From the NCBI RefSeq assembly GCF_017654505.1, contig NC_054570.1, forward strand, positions 2,848,544 through 2,912,543: a stretch of 64,000 nt of DNA. Direction: 5' to 3'. This stretch comes from Polyodon spathula (lineage: Eukaryota > Chordata > Actinopteri > Acipenseriformes > Polyodontidae). The translations under genes were made by a program, and so were the position numbers. The number at the start of each line of letters is the position of its first letter. Position 1 is the stretch's first letter. Shown piece after piece: positions 32,468 through 45,167 of the stretch. Below the pieces are notes generated by a model. The model saw only the letters and a program-made list of their open reading frames with translations. It was not told where the DNA came from and made no database searches.

Positions 32468-32885
32468 GTACCCTGTGCCCCTCTTATTGTCAACAATTAA
32501 TCATGTAACCAAGAGGAAAGCAGGAGGCAGGATCCTGCGATGTTCACACGCCAACTTTTTTTGCCACAGGAGACTCCAGCTCCCTCGAGTTAAACATAGT
32601 TTATGCAAGTCCCAGCGTAATCCCATTACGATTGCACTTGCTCTGAAAAGTGATCTCCAGTCATTTGAAAAATATTGTAACCCAATTAAATGATATAAAT
32701 AGCATTGGGAAGACCCGTCCCCCAGTTCTGCCCCATTGAAGCAGAAATCCTATTTGTTAGTATCTTGATTAGGCAACGCTGGCTGTACTATATTCATGCT
32801 CCAAGCAGTTGATATTCAGATATGAAATATTAAGTATTATAAATCTTAAAACCCTGCAACATTGTCTAAAAAAAAAAAATAGGGG

Positions 32886-32979
32886 TGTGAGCGAGACTAG
32901 AGTCACATCCCGACACTGTCTCGTTGTCCTGGTGTGCTAGAGTCCTCGCAGATCAAACTCTCTGCTTATTCATTGGCTG
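32886..32979 (+). repeat. Duplicated segment, copy 2, ends at the gap
   Basis: Direct repeat of 32129-32222. It follows a poly(A) run (32868-32879) and is cut off by the first N. Copy 1 continues into rps5 exon 2, so the unseen continuation of copy 2 could contain a second rps5 exon. Confidence 0.97.
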
Positions 32980-33479
32980 NNNNNNNNNNNNNNNNNNNNN
33001 NNNNNNNNNNNNNNNNNNNNNNNNNNNNNNNNNNNNNNNNNNNNNNNNNNNNNNNNNNNNNNNNNNNNNNNNNNNNNNNNNNNNNNNNNNNNNNNNNNNN
33101 NNNNNNNNNNNNNNNNNNNNNNNNNNNNNNNNNNNNNNNNNNNNNNNNNNNNNNNNNNNNNNNNNNNNNNNNNNNNNNNNNNNNNNNNNNNNNNNNNNNN
33201 NNNNNNNNNNNNNNNNNNNNNNNNNNNNNNNNNNNNNNNNNNNNNNNNNNNNNNNNNNNNNNNNNNNNNNNNNNNNNNNNNNNNNNNNNNNNNNNNNNNN
33301 NNNNNNNNNNNNNNNNNNNNNNNNNNNNNNNNNNNNNNNNNNNNNNNNNNNNNNNNNNNNNNNNNNNNNNNNNNNNNNNNNNNNNNNNNNNNNNNNNNNN
33401 NNNNNNNNNNNNNNNNNNNNNNNNNNNNNNNNNNNNNNNNNNNNNNNNNNNNNNNNNNNNNNNNNNNNNNNNNNNNNNN
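32980..33479. other. Assembly gap (500 N)
   Basis: Exactly 500 N characters, probably a default spacer rather than a measured length. Open frames drawn across it are meaningless. Confidence 1.
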
Positions 33480-33509
33480 GATGGTAAAGCACCAGTCCGC
33501 ACATTGCCT

Positions 33510-33770
33510 GAAGAGCATAACAGACTTGAGGCATCTTCCATGGACTCCACAATCACTGGATCTCAATCAAATCGAGCATTTCTGGGATGAACTTGAGCGT
33601 CACATTTGTCAGCACAGGCCTCAGCCTACCTCTCTGCACTGATTGCGGGAAATATTCATTGCTGAACTGATAAAAATCCTCTCCAAGACCTTCCAGCACT
33701 TTGTGGAGTCCATCCCCACATCATGCCACGGTGTGATCGGGGCAAACGGTCGCCCAACCCAGGGGCACTG
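33510..33770 (+). mobile_element. Tc1/mariner transposase C-terminal fragment
   Basis: In one frame the sequence reads TPQSLDLNQIEHFWDELERH, then a Gln/Arg/Pro segment, a single in-frame stop, and ESIPTSCHGVIGANGRPTQ. This is the Tc1/mariner end region (SPDLNPIE..W..L.R then V.SM..R..AVI...G). The in-frame TGA near 33641 and loss of the 5' part in the gap show it is dead. Confidence 0.85.
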
Positions 33771-33780
33771 GAGCCTTTCA

Positions 33781-35999
33781 CAATGCTTAACACAATTGTT
33801 TGCCAGAGTTGTCGTCAAGGATAAAACAATGAAAATGTAAGGTCACAATGCTGGATGAATGGATCTGTGCATAAAGCTGCTCCTACCTATAGCAACATTC
33901 TTTAAGAGGTCAGCGTAAAGCGTCGGACTTCCCCGAGACTCTCACTGCTGCTGCCGAGGAACGACATCCATGGTCCAACTCGATATTAGCTTTTGATCCT
34001 TATAAAAAGTGCGCAGTGGTTTTGGGTTCTGTTATTCTCATCGTCTGAGCTTGCCTGGTCCAGGACTGAACAGCCTCCCTCCGTTCCAGTCATGTGACAG
34101 TCTCCCCTTCCAACTCTGTTGGCCCCGCCTACTTCTCCTCTCTGTTTAAATGTAGAGGTGGGGGCTGGCTGAAAAGTTAAAGGGTGTGTCTCCAGGTCAT
34201 TTACATACAAAGCTGAAAGATGCTTTTGTAACTGAAGCTGAAATGAAAGTACATGCTAGGTTATTTGCCTAAAGAATATTTTACAGTAACTTATTCTGTG
34301 GTTATTGTCTCAGGGCACACACTGCTAAAATATCATAGACAAAAGCTAGTGTTTCGTTGATTTTACACCTGCAAATCTTTTGGGAGATGAAGCTGAAGTA
34401 ATATCTGTACTGACCAACACGCTTTGAGCAGTAAGACACTATGAAGGAGAAATGGCCCACAAATGCAAGTGTGGCTAGGCAACCAAACCGAGAGCTTTCT
34501 ATAACCCAGTGTGGTACAAAATATTATTACACAATATAAAAATACATGTTTGCTACAAAGATGTATTGTTTTAATCAAAACTGACAAACTAGGAGATTAT
34601 TTTGGTAACTACAACCACTCAGAGATTAATTAGCGAGGGTAGGTCAAGCAGAAACTACCTAATTGGCCCTCTCCCAATTAGTGGTTGGGAATCAGAACAG
34701 CAAAGCAGGTAAGGAAACCGCGATCGCTGCAGAATAAATCTCCATTTCAGCAGACACAAAGACAACCCGTTTGACAGGGCGGATAGAATTAACGTTCTTT
34801 ATTTAAAAAAGAAAAACGACAGATACAATCTTAAACTAGAACGGAAAGTAGAATCACACAGAAACAAAATGAACGATCCAAGTTTCTGTTTTGTGGGTCG
34901 TGGGCACAGGTTACTGTTTGAATTTATTTTAAAAAGGAGGTCGAGTTTGTGAAAACAGGCCAAATGCCAAGACACAACTTGCGTAGCGCAGAAACAGAAA
35001 CTAAAACAAACAGTCTCCACCACCCCGAAAGAAAAATAAAACATACAAAACATTTTCTGTTTCTTTCGTCAGCATGCAGGGTCAGGACCGTGAAAAGAAT
35101 GCAGGTTTCGATGGATGCAGGTTAAATTTGGTTGAAATTTTAAAAAAAGGGTGCAGCGTGTGCCCCTTTAATGTTTCTGTGGTATCAACCAGTTCAGGTG
35201 CACAGTGCTTAAATGAAGGGGAGAGGTTTGCTTCTTGGGGTGTTAAACTGCATTTTGGTGCACTGCCTTCAGTGGGCTGTTTTTCTGTCTTTATTTGGGG
35301 GGCACTAAATATTTGTTTATCTAAAAACTAGTCTTGCACACTACGGCGTCCTCGGGTTGAGACGTAAAATCAAGGTCCTATTGCAAGTGGCTCAGCAGCA
35401 GCATTTGTGATGCACACCTTGCTCTCTTTGGAAAACAAAAGACATCTGCTAAATTAATAAATAACAATACTGCAGTATTATTACTCTGAGACCTGTTATA
35501 CCTACAGAAATGGCTTCAGGAAGTAAAACTTGTCTCGAGTCAACTAATTGCTGTCACCGGAATAGATTATCTTGAATAGAAGCGAGAGGGAGGGCGAGAG
35601 AGACCCTAAACAACCAATGATGTCCTTACTGTGTACCCTTTGACTACAGTACAAATGAAGTGTAACTACACCCTGAACACAGGTTTCACACGCACACAAG
35701 GCTAGGATACAAGTTAGATAGAATTACCCTTCGCTTGGGGACGACATTCTAATGAATATTGTAGAACGTGTCACAATGACAAAGCCTCTAAAATAACAGT
35801 CTGTTTAACTTTTTGTTTTTTATGAATGACAAACGGAAAGAGGAATCTGGTTGAAATGACCCCAGAATGTCAGTGCCCCCACCCCAGGTTGAGTGGAAAA
35901 GTCAGACTGCTCTGTCAATTGTTTGAGGAGCCAGCGTCTCTGTGTGCGTCAGTCTGATGGTTCACTGTGCTCGGGGGGCTGCTAGGGGGCGCTGCAGCT
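33781..35999. other. Spacer and probable csnk2b 3' UTR
   Basis: No exon is supported. A truncated SINE tail lies at 35340-35470. Reading on the minus strand, AAATAAAGAAC at about 34796-34806 is a candidate polyadenylation signal for csnk2b. Confidence 0.45.
35340..35470 (+). repeat. 5'-truncated SINE
   Basis: GGTTGAGACGTAAAATCAAG, CCTATTGCAAGTGGCTC, AGCAGCA and GACATCTGCTAAATTAATAA match the 3' half of the SINE at 14941-15190. Confidence 0.7.
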
Positions 36000-38900
36000 C
36001 TAGCGAATGGCTTTCACGGGGCTCTTGAAGCTGCTGGCTGCCTGCAGTTGGAGCTGATAAGCCATAGGGTGGATCTTGAACCCGTACAGCCTGAAAAAAT
36101 AAGAAGAAATATATCAAGGCATAGCTAGCCACCTCATCACACTTTAGCCTTGGCTCGTCCAGTCCAGAAGACCCTTCATTAAGGAATTAATCTTCAGCAG
36201 CAGCAGGATCTTTAAGAATATGAGTTACCTCAGCATTACACAAAGTTTTATACAACCATGAATGGATCTTCTTGTAATCTTTCCGCATTCCGAAAGGTAC
36301 TTCCAGCTGGATCAAATGATCTTTCTTTTTTTTTTTTATAGAAATTGCAACAATTAAGCTGTAAAATAATGATTAAGTCTGTACTCCATGCGTGGTTGAT
36401 AACATGCAACAGGTGCAGACAGGTATAAATGGAGTGATAACACCTGGCCCACGTGCGCGCTCTCACCTGGGTACGAACTGGTTGGCGGGCCTCTTGGGGC
36501 GGTATTCGGGGTGCACCATGAACAGCATGTGGGGGAACCCCGTCCCGAAGTAGGCTCCGTCAGTGTGGTGGTGCCTCGAGGATTTGGGGGTGTACACGTC
36601 CATGCACTTGGGACAGTACAACTTGACCATGGCCTCACCCGGGATATCGGACAGCCCTGGGGAGGGGGCGAGATGAGGTTACACTGGGGTCCCGGACCGA
36701 ACTACCCGGTTGCCAGATCCAGGAGTAGTCTACTGGGCTGCTAGTTACTTCTAGCAAACTAATCTGGTGTTAAACATTTCAAAATTCTCCTAGACGTTTA
36801 ACAGATATATGCCAGAGTAATTTACAAGTCAGCAATGACGGCTTTTCTGATTGGCTAAAAAAAAACTCAGTATTTTGAAGTTGAAAATGTTTGAAATATG
36901 TTTAACCGTAAAGTTTAAGACCTTGTAGCGCCCCCTTGGACTGTTTTTGTTACCTTAGGTAAGGTAGCCCGAGATTAACGCAAATTCAGGGTTTGTGAAA
37001 CCAGCAATTTGAAAAAGGAACAGAAACTAAAACACAAGCACACACAGTTAAACTGGAGAAACTAAACCGATCCAACAAAGACGGAAGAGGACTAGATATA
37101 CTGTATCGACAGCGAGGGAGATTTAAAAAAAGCCCTACACACAGAGAAAGAGAAAACAGAGAGAGAAAAGCCTCAATACGTAAACGAAAGAGAGAAACCT
37201 GCGAGGCCAGACCAGGAGCAGCACACGCACGCGGTACTTCAGTTTTCGAAGCTAGTGTTCTACACCACACTCACCGATAGGGAGCATCGGCTGGTTCTCA
37301 CAGTACACTCTGGGGCAGTACCCAAAATCACCCTGCTGGTACTTCTCCAGCTGACAGAAAGGGAGAGAGTTCACAACAGTTACTCACACCAAAACAATTA
37401 GTCAACTCCCGACAGCATGAGGTCTAGTTTTCTATAACAAGAAAAGTCAACAGTGCTCCGTTCAGAAATACATCTTTCAGTGCTTTGAATGGAGTGACTT
37501 CAGTCCCCTGCACTTCTCCACACAATCTCAAAACCACGTAAAGGTGGATCAGTATGACTCAGTACTGGAACAGTAGACCCCAGTGCCACCAAAGGATTCA
37601 AACCCACAGAAAGATATTGACAAGAAGCTAAAAACAGCAATTAAAATTACTCATTAACATATTAGGTAGATTTTGTTAAACGTTTATTGCTTACACCAAT
37701 AGAGGGGCAGTATTTTTAGGACGAAGCTGGATCTCCGTGGCTGGCTTACCATCTGCGCGATGCCACGGTTAGTGAGAATGTAACGTGCGTGAATCAGTCC
37801 ATACAGCATCTCTGCAGCCTGCTCGATCAGGTCACTCTGGTTGGGGTTATCTTCCAGCTCCTCATCTACAAACACACGTAAGCGTCACTGTGCCAGTGTT
37901 TCATAGCTTTGCATCCGCGTTGTGCAGAGATGCACAGGTGGAATCCGGAACAAATGCAGGGCAGGTATAAAATCAAAATGTGCAGACAAAAGCCCTTCAA
38001 AAACAACTCAACTTGTTATCAGTCATTGATAAAACCGCATTCAAATGGAAAATAAATAAAAAAACATTTAAGGTCTCAATATTTATTATTTCTACAGCGT
38101 CCAAGGCAATAACACTGCATTAAGCTGATTTATCACTGTTAATATAGGGTTAGGGTATATAATAATGGTATGTAGGAGGCTGTGTGGTCCAGTGGATAAA
38201 GAAACAGGCTTGTAACCAGGAGGTTCAAATCCCAGCTCAGCCACTGACTCCCTGTGTGACCCTGAACAAGTCACTTCACCTCCTTGTGCTCCGTCTCTGG
38301 GGCGAGATGTTGTTGTAAGTGACTTTGCAGCTGATGCATAGTTCACACACCCTAGTCTCGTATCTTGTAAAAAGCGCTTTGTGATGGTGGTCCACTATGA
38401 AAGGCGCTATACAAAAAGATTATTATTATTACACATTTTTGCTTTTGAATACTAAAGTCATCAAAACACATCAATTATTGTTGGTTACCTAATACCGGTT
38501 GTGGATTGCACCTCCAAGCAGCTTATCAACAGCACTGTATTTGTAATGTGCAAATCCTGAATTCGACAACCAAAGTTTCTCAGCACAATAAAAGGAGGGG
38601 AGAGAAAGTGTTAGTGGAGTATGTAAATTTAATTAGAAGCAGATCACAATGCAGGAGCTTCCAGGACCTCAACGACGCAGGCAGTGCGGGACGTACCAGG
38701 CTCCAGGTCTAGAATCATGTCCAGCGCTTGCCGGTAGTGTGGCACCTGCTCGTTCAGCCCGGTCAGATTGAACTTATCTTGAATGTAGTCTTCATCCACC
38801 TGTGGAAAAGGGAGAGAAGCACACGTGCGTAAATACAGAGAACTAGCAGCATCATGAAAGACTGTACCTATCCACCATAGGGGTGTAACGACTCGCTGTC

Positions 38901-39742
38901 AGAGATGGAAACAACCCGCATGTGAGTAGATGCATTTCCCTCAATTCCAGGTTTTAATGTGCGCTCGAGTCCAGGTGTAGAGGTAACATGGGCAAGGACT
39001 GTATCCAACTTATTTGTCCCTTAAATTTCCCAAACTGATTACATACTGGTGGATCGATGCATCAGATTAGAACCCAGTTTGCTGTCAAACCTGGAGCGTG
39101 TGAGTGCTCTACTTTTAGTGCTAGTACAGTAGATTAGCGCATTGCCAGGAAACACGCTTCAGGCCTCTACAGTCGCGCTGGACAAGCCAAATGACTTGAT
39201 TTTTCAACTGCTTGTTTTTATTTTTAACAAGGGGCAGTGCTCTGTATGCTACTCAGAAAAAAAAAATCATTTTATATATATGTTGCTGTGTTTAAATAGT
39301 AGTCAAGAGCAAAAGTCTACATTATTGGTTTTGGCGTTGGTACCCTTAACCAATCGTATTCAAGTTTTCTTGATTAAACAATTAAGACAATATGTTTGTT
39401 TGCTTTAATCTACCAATAAAGCATGTTGCGTTTGGATTATAAGACAACATTATACAAGCTGAATTGAGCATGACAGTTAATTAATCAGGAGAATTTGTGA
39501 GATTAATTTAAATGTTTTGCTTTTGGACATAAAATTAACAGTAACGAACAACCACAGTTCTGTTAAAATGTGTTTTTTTTTTTATTTGTGATAAATGATA
39601 GGTAAGTAAATGACAGGTAAATAAATGAATGATAGGGAGTTTCTAACGCAGGTAAGAGACAAGTGCTTACTTCACAAAAGAACTCATTTCCTCGCAGTCC
39701 ACAGAACCAAGAGATCCACGACACTTCCTCAGAGCTGCTCAT
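36000..39742 (-). CDS. csnk2b: Casein kinase II regulatory subunit beta, complete
   Basis: Six coding exons (39742-39671, 38799-38697, 37865-37750, 37350-37275, 36656-36467, 36090-36000) join in phase to give 215 residues, the exact vertebrate length. It begins [20 protein letters not shown] with the N-terminal autophosphorylation serines, then the acidic loop ([16 protein letters not shown]). The zinc-ribbon cysteines follow: two in [14 protein letters not shown] and two in [11 protein letters not shown]. It ends [13 protein letters not shown]2-beta dimerises through the zinc ribbon and scaffolds two catalytic alpha subunits in a nuclear and cytoplasmic Ser/Thr kinase. A noncoding exon junction is visible as an acceptor at 39754-39756, and a donor at 40978-40983 may end the 5' untranslated exon. 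Position next to ly6 and msh5 mirrors the mammalian class III region. Confidence 0.97.
38170..38430 (+). repeat. tRNA-derived SINE, near full length
   Basis: An A-box-like TGTGGTCCAGTGGATAAAG and a B-box GGTTCAAATCCCAGC are followed by GTGACCCTGAACAAGTCACT, AGTTCACACACCCTAGTC and a tail AAAGCGCTTTGTGATGGTGG / AAAGGCGCTATACAAAAAG. It lies in a csnk2b intron in antisense orientation to the gene. Confidence 0.88.
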
Positions 39743-40554
39743 TCTAACCTCCTCTGCGGGAAGCAAAACACACTTAAACAAAACACTTAAAATGCAAGGA
39801 ACGTGCAGAATATTTCTGGTTCTCACCACACACGCATACGGACGGGCGTTTACAATTCAAACTGTTGAATGTATTTATTTTTTCTAATTAAAAAGGATGG
39901 ATATTTTTCCTCCAACTTACAATCTATTTATTTTTTTAATGTTGTTTCAGCTTTAATGGAACTACTGTGAGAAATGTTTCCAGGAATTATTGTGTACTGA
40001 AATATTCTTATATTCCGAGTATATTATTCTGTTAGCCACTTGTGCAATGTTGTTCTTTTTAGGGTTTTTCATCTACTTTTCCTTCAATTGTGTAAAACAC
40101 ACAAAAAAAGTTGGTTCCACTGAAGTTTCCATAGAGGCAACACCCCGACAGAGAAAATTAAGCTCTGCCTTGTATCTATATATTGTTTGTTTTTTTGTTT
40201 ATAAATATCTCCAGACAGGTGCAGCCATTTCCAGAGATAATAACACGGATATAATAGTAATAATAATAACAAATTGAAGGAGTTTGTTTTACTCCTGCAC
40301 ACAAATCTACACAGATAAACGCCACGGGTCACAGTGACCCGAAACATCTCAACGGTACACAAACATCTCAAAGGTTTTCTGTGTATAAGTTCATGGCTCC
40401 AACTTGGTTAAAGTCATCAAATATTATACAGAAATTGAAAAGAAAAATAGCATTTAAGCTGATTGGAAACTAGAGTCGAGTCAAATAGACCCGAAACCTA
40501 ATAGGAGGATTAAAGCAATTAATAAAATAAGACCCACAGCTTTGAGAACGAGAG

Positions 40555-40712
40555 ATGTTGCTTTATTTCACAGCTAGAAATGTTCAAAATACCGCGTTAT
40601 CGATTAGATTGCTTTATTTCACTGCTAGAACTGTACAAAATACCGCATTATCGATTAGATTGCTTTATTTCACTGCTAGAACTGTTCAAAACACCGCATT
40701 ATCGATTAGACT
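40555..40712 (+). repeat. Three-copy tandem repeat (unit about 52 bases)
   Basis: TTGCTTTATTTCA(C)(A/T)GCTAGAA followed by TTCAAAATACCGC and TTATCGATTAGA occurs three times in a row with few mismatches. Confidence 0.95.
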
Positions 40713-40983
40713 GATCTTACACTGCGGTCCAGTTCAAGCAACGCTACTGTTTTTAAAACATTGTGAATGCGTCGCTACTTCAACGTGATGTTTTTAAGGG
40801 ATAAAAGGTTGCAACGCTAGTATCCGCTTTTAATTGTAAAACTAGTTTAATCGAAAATATACCAACTGCGGCGATCGGATAACTACAACATGGCTGTTTG
40901 AGGCTTGGGCCTTATAGCAAGACCAATTAGGAAAACACTTTCTAGCAACAGATAAAAACACTCTCGGTGTTTCACAGACTTAC

Positions 40984-41186
40984 ATGTGAAGTGGGAGTCC
41001 CGCAGCTTTTAAAGAACGCTGAATCGGTTATTATTATTATTTTTTTCTTTCTCAACAGTATCTTTTTTTTGTGTGTGTGTCTTTTAAGTCTGGCAACCCA
41101 TCCGGCAGCTGCCTCTGTTACTGCAATGAGGGGAACACACGTGACCCCTCCTTCCTGCGCTGCGGCTTTCTGGGAATTGTAGTTTT
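40984..41186 (-). promoter_or_regulatory. Candidate csnk2b promoter and 5' exon with ZNF143/STAF-type site
   Basis: On the minus strand ACTACAATTCCCAGAAAGCC (41184-41165) closely matches the ZNF143/STAF (SBS) consensus ACTACAATTCCCAG.ATGC. About 180 bases downstream on that strand, CTTCACAT|GTAAGTCTG (donor 40983-40978) could end the noncoding first exon of csnk2b, whose next acceptor is at 39756. ZNF143 sites mark constitutive, often bidirectional promoters. Confidence 0.6.
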
Positions 41187-41624
41187 AATCATTGTCGCGC
41201 CATGTGCTTTCATGTGCACCTGACTGTAGTGAGAGGCGAGAGGGGAGAATGGCTCCTATGCGATTGTGAGTTGTGAATTGTAAATGGAGACTCGTTTCTT
41301 TGCTAGCTGTGAGAACGCGATTATTTAGCCAAGAGAAGACGTGGCCGATGATCGGTATCTGAACTCCACAAGAGGTGAGATTGAGGACTCGTTAGGTTTT
41401 GTTCTCTGTTTGGAGCGCTGAAGTCTTTTGATTTGAACCACATCTATCTTCAGTTCACCAATGTAACTAACTCGGGGTTGTCTTATTCTGCTTAAGTGCC
41501 CTTCAGCGCTTTACAGCCTATGATGCTGAAGTGTGAACGGTGGTGTCTAATTTGTTTTAGTTGATGTTAACTACTATGCCTCCGTTTTTAATTTTTTTAT
41601 TGTTTCTAACCAGATTAGAAGGGG

Positions 41625-41975
41625 AAACGAAACCTCTGGGAATCCGTGGCTAGACGGACCGCCCTTCCTCCAGCTGGCTCATTATGGTCACAGAGAGGGT
41701 TATACAGAATTGTTCATCTATTCTTGAAGGATCCGATAGTCTGCTTCAACAGCTCTGTCCGGCAGCCTTTCCATTGGGTCACCACCCTTTCTATGAAAAC
41801 GCCCCTTCTCTTCTCGGTTCTGAATATGCCTTTCTTCAGCTTCCACCCGTGTCCCCGGGTTCTGTTCTCTTGTGTCCTGTGAATAATAATTCTCATTAGT
41901 TTCTTATGTAACCCCTTGGCCATTGTAAATGTGTCTGTTAAGTACCTCTGCCGCCTTTCGTTCAAATGACGTATT
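41625..41975 (-). mobile_element. CR1/L2-type LINE ORF2 C-terminal fragment
   Basis: Minus-strand translation contains ENRTRGHGWKLKKGIFRTEK, then RRGVFIERVV and TIGSFKNR. It aligns with the intact stretch of the LINE at 56279-56980 ([16 protein letters not shown] ... [11 protein letters not shown] ... [10 protein letters not shown]). Part of the WNQLP segment is damaged. Confidence 0.85.
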
Positions 41976-42171
41976 TTTTCCTAGTGTATATTTCTTTTTT
42001 TCTCCACAAGGGGGAGCAAGAATACAGATACATAGAGATTTGATTAAAAAAAAACAAAAAAACAATCGCTTCCCGTGCTGAAATTATCACAGCGCGTTGG
42101 TTCACTGTTGTGTGTGCGCGGCTGTTTGTTTTGGCCATCGTGCCTTTTGTTTGGAAAAAAGGTTTTGTTTA

Positions 42172-42173
<2 letters not shown>

Positions 42174-42262
<89 letters not shown>
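42174..42262 (+). repeat. (TA)n followed by (GA)n
   Basis: About 70 bases of TA then about 20 of GA. Confidence 0.97.
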
Positions 42263-42263
<1 letters not shown>

Positions 42264-45167
42264 TTTATTTGTGATAAATACTGGGCTATCTTCTTGGTCT
42301 GTGACGTCACCACCAAGCCACCCTCACACAATACCCCTTACATGTCGTTCATTTGTATTGTTCAGCAATTACCAACACGTGAAACAAGAGAAAAACCACA
42401 GCAGACTGCATCACGTCAGCTCCCCTGGGGTGCCGCTGCCCCTAAGAATAAGATTTTTTAAAAATAAAGCACTGCCACCTTATATATATATATATATAAA
42501 ATGGAAACAGAAAATATGAAAAAGGCTGGTCTACTGTATTAACATTAACCCACTAGCGCCACCTAGCCCCCCAGATTAGAACCCAGTCCTCCAGGGAAAG
42601 GTTCAGTCATTACACCCTTTAGTCACAAGTTGACCGCATTGCTCTGTTTAAACTGTCAGATGTGATGTTATTTTCTCTCGCTGTTTTAATGACCTAATCT
42701 ATTTATTCACTGCCTCCTGTAGCCTCAAATCTGAGTCATTAAGGGCAGGACCATCACAAGGCACTCTTTTAACATGAACCATAATCAACTCCCTTGACAT
42801 CACTGGCTGCCAAAAACGCGCCCAGAAAAGAAACTGCATTCCTGAAAACTTTTTCTTTGCAAGTCAGACCTTAATTCGAACTAATCTAAGGGATGTATTA
42901 AACTCTAAATGTATGACAAGTTATTTTCATCCAGAATTGGTTAACTTACACAAGAGGGGAGTCCCAGGAGGAAATCCTGCAAAGTCTCTTGTGTATAAAG
43001 TATTTACCATACAGAAGCGGTCCTTCGCTATTGGGGTGTAAGACAGGTTTCCCTGTTTTACAGGCAATGCATCTAATATTCTCCTCAAAGTTCAGCCGAG
43101 GGGCTTATTCAAAGTACGTTTCGAGAATTCCTGTGCTGTGGAACAACCATGCAAATAAAACATGGAGTGTTACCTGCTGTTTAAACACAGCTATTGAAAA
43201 ACAGAACATTTAAACAGGATGTGGCATTTACTAAATTCATACACTAAATAAATACAGCATCACTCAGGATCTGCAGGAAGAGTGATTCCTGTGTTCCCTG
43301 TTTGACAACGTGGACAACAGTCTTTACTATCAGTGCACTAGAGCAAACATTTTCAAAAGAGTTTTCAAACCTTAAAGTTATAAGTGTACAAAAGTTGATG
43401 GGATGTTTTTACAAAGTAAATAAAATTTACAGGTACGTTATTTAAACAAGTGGGGATCATGTAAAGAGATAGATTTTTCGGGAACCCCGGTGTTGCTTAT
43501 CAATGTTTTATACATATATCATAAACGATTAATAACTATGTTATAGAGCGTTAATAAAACATTATAGATGGATTATAACCGTGCAATAGCAATAGACAGA
43601 ATTAGTTTTATAAACGGGTCAGTTTTTAGCAACCAATTGTACTTTGGGATGTTTAACTGTAATTCCGTTTATAACTATTACATGGTTATAAACCATCTAC
43701 AATCCTTTATTAACAATAACATATTTATTAAGCATTTAGAATATATTTATACAACATTAATAAGCAGCAGCTTAATATAAAGTGTTACCTGCAAGGGTTA
43801 CTATTTGTTGATCCTGTAAGATTTCTGTTTTAACCGCGTGTAAAGCTCTTTGAGATACTGTGGTAGGAAAGGCGTTATTTTAATAAATACAATTGAAAAT
43901 GTAAATCGATCATGAAATGGTAGCGACCTTCTCTTCAGCTGAGAGTGCACAGGGTGGGGGGCAGCTAGCAGCATTTTTTTTTTTTTTTCACAATTTTCTG
44001 TCCATTTAGTCCTCTTTGAGGAAAGCGTGACATGGCTGCTATTTTAAAATCTTAAACTGTCCATATTAATTTGTACTTCTTCCAGCGGTAGGCCTGGCTG
44101 TAAGCTAGCTCTGCCGGTATGATGTTTTCTTTTTGTTGCTGTTTCAGAAGGTGCCTTGATTGATTTCCCTCTCTGGTGTGTCTCCTAACACAACGCACAA
44201 TTCCCCTGAACAATTAGTCTCATTATATTTTGTTGTGTTTTTTTTTTAATTAAATGTGTCGCATGCGTTCTAACACATGTAAAAAGGATTTAGTTCAATA
44301 TTAAAACACACTTGTTAAATAACTCTTTGTTGGTAACACGACACACAACGCTGTGTTTGCAGTGCGCTGGTTGAAATTACCTTCTCACAACATAGAACCG
44401 AGCCTCGGGTCTCCAGAGGAATGAGAGTCAGGTGAATTAGCCTGCTCTTGTCTGCCACACCTCGTCACAGAGTGACATTGTGTGCGCGCATTGTTTTGTG
44501 TGTGCAAAATAACCAATATTCTACATTTATTTATCAAATATCAGGGTGTGCCAATGAAAAAGATTAATTCCAATGTTTCATCTCATGCTAATTTGTCTGG
44601 ATCTATTTGCAATTTACAGTTTGAACAACCCTTATAAATGTATATCATTTTAACTGGTTTTCCTATGCTTATCTCATAGTTATACTTTCCATTTCCCATA
44701 GTTTCCTCTGGTTTGCCATGTTTATTAATATGCTTTACCATACCTCGCTATTCTTTACAAAGCTTGCCTCTGCTTTAGACATGTTTTTACTTTACAACAC
44801 ATTGCTATGCTTTTACTTTGTTAAAAGTTTATAGTGTTCTTTTTAGGGAGGAAGAAAATGATTGAGCTTGAATAGGGACAGGGAGGAGGTTACTAGTGCT
44901 AATAAGAGCTAATGAAAACCTAAATTAACCAGATTTCCACCTTGAGCCATAGAGACAACGAGAGACAACGCCTAGTCAGGTTTATCAGGAGCTCCATTGT
45001 GGAGATTCACTTCATACAGGTGAGAATCAGTTCTTTAAAATCCATTATCCTATCCCAATTTATTATCCTCCACAGCGGATGAAATCTCCTGGAGAGCAAA
45101 CGGTGGAGTCAGTCATCCGTACACATCACGTTTTGTGTTTTATATATCTTGAGAATGGCTTGTCCAA

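Noticed and set aside
32924..33590. Several 190-220 codon open frames on both strands
   Set aside because: They run through the 500 N gap and have no real sequence in the middle.
38170..38430. A tRNA gene, suggested by A- and B-box-like sequence
   Set aside because: The body and tail show it is a SINE, and no clover-leaf acceptor stem is present.
41253..41275. Plus-strand start MAPMRL followed by a GTGAGT donor
   Set aside because: Six codons are too few to assign; no following exon was found before the repeat region.
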